NCBI GenBank assembly: GCA_003486025.1
Contig: DNHA01000016.1
Coordinates: 6,749 to 12,489, forward strand
Length of the DNA stretch: 5,741 nt
Direction: 5' to 3'
Origin: Micrococcaceae bacterium
GTDB lineage: Bacteria; Actinomycetota; Actinomycetes; Actinomycetales; Micrococcaceae
Below the pieces are notes generated by a model. That model searched no databases. It had not been told where the DNA came from and worked only from the letters and a program-made list of their open reading frames with translations. The position numbers and the translations under genes are program-made. Positions 5,486 through 5,741 of the stretch are shown piece after piece; positions within the stretch are counted from its first letter, which is position 1; each line of letters begins with the position of its first letter.

Positions 5486-5741
5486 ATGGAGATCGTCATC
5501 TGGCTCGTTATTGCTATTGCTGTTGTTGCCCTCGGATACGTGTGGCTTCAGTCTGTCCGGAAGAAAAATACGGCACAGATTTCCCAAGCCATCAACCGCG
5601 AGGCAGCGCAAGAAGCAAACGCGAAGTTGGATGACACCTCCCGCAAGGCGATTTACCGCAACCTCGCTAAAGGCGACGTCATGGGTGCGGTGCAAAACTA
5701 CCGTGCCGTCACCGGTGACACCGTCAAAAATTGCGTGATTG
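5486..5741 (+). CDS. Small single-pass membrane protein of unknown function, 5' part; 3' end lies beyond the right window edge
   Basis: Eighty-five codons are visible before the window ends. Residues about 3-20 (IVIWLVIAIAVVALGYVW) form one hydrophobic transmembrane helix, followed by a basic RKK at 25-27. By the positive-inside rule this puts the N-terminus outside and the rest in the cytoplasm. Residues 28-52 are polar, probably helical, and rich in Ala, Gln, Asn and Glu. From 53 the pattern RKAIYRNLAKGDVMGAVQNYR then AVTGDTVKNCV resembles the short helix-turn-helix repeat seen in ribosomal protein L7/L12 C-terminal-like segments of actinobacterial membrane-anchored proteins (an alkyl side chain, YR, TG, then a helix). 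That resemblance is by eye and weak. An in-frame TAG at 5474-5476 rules out any start upstream of 5486. The gene follows rqlH by 30 bases with no terminator between, so co-transcription is possible. I do not assign a function. Confidence 0.75.
   Translation, partial: MEIVIWLVIAIAVVALGYVWLQSVRKKNTAQISQAINREAAQEANAKLDDTSRKAIYRNLAKGDVMGAVQNYRAVTGDTVKNCVI

Overview
The window looks like chromosomal DNA of a moderately G+C-rich actinobacterium, most likely Micrococcaceae (Arthrobacter/Glutamicibacter-like). The evidence is an actinobacterial RecQ-like helicase with a ComF-like tail (RqlH type), a phosphomannomutase of the actinobacterial ManB style, and GTG starts. The genus is inferred, not demonstrated. 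There are six protein genes in two divergent blocks. I see no RNA gene, insertion sequence, CRISPR array or gene-free stretch over 300 bases.

Left block, minus strand, read right to left: a phosphomannomutase/phosphoglucomutase (3189-1765), an acidic protein of unknown function (1752-1279), an Rrf2-family regulator that fits the nitric-oxide sensor NsrR (1269-817), and the 5' 231 codons of a flavohemoprotein nitric-oxide dioxygenase, hmp (695 to beyond the left edge). The first three genes are spaced by 12 and 9 bases. The nsrR-hmp gap of 121 bases holds a 23-bp inverted repeat (11-1-11) over a likely -10 element, so NsrR probably represses hmp and NO relieves the repression.

Right block, plus strand: the 708-residue RqlH-type helicase (3329-5455), followed after 30 bases by the start of a small single-pass membrane protein (5486 to beyond the right edge). 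A 139-base divergent intergenic region separates the two blocks.

The main points for a second look are the NsrR operator/promoter arrangement, the helicase-phosphoribosyltransferase fusion with an altered PRPP loop, and a recurring TAG(T/A)CT hexamer placed 6-7 bases before three start codons that lack a well-placed Shine-Dalgarno sequence. The last suggests leaderless transcripts, including a private promoter for nsrR inside the end of the preceding gene. I did not find a convincing wholly new multi-gene system here.
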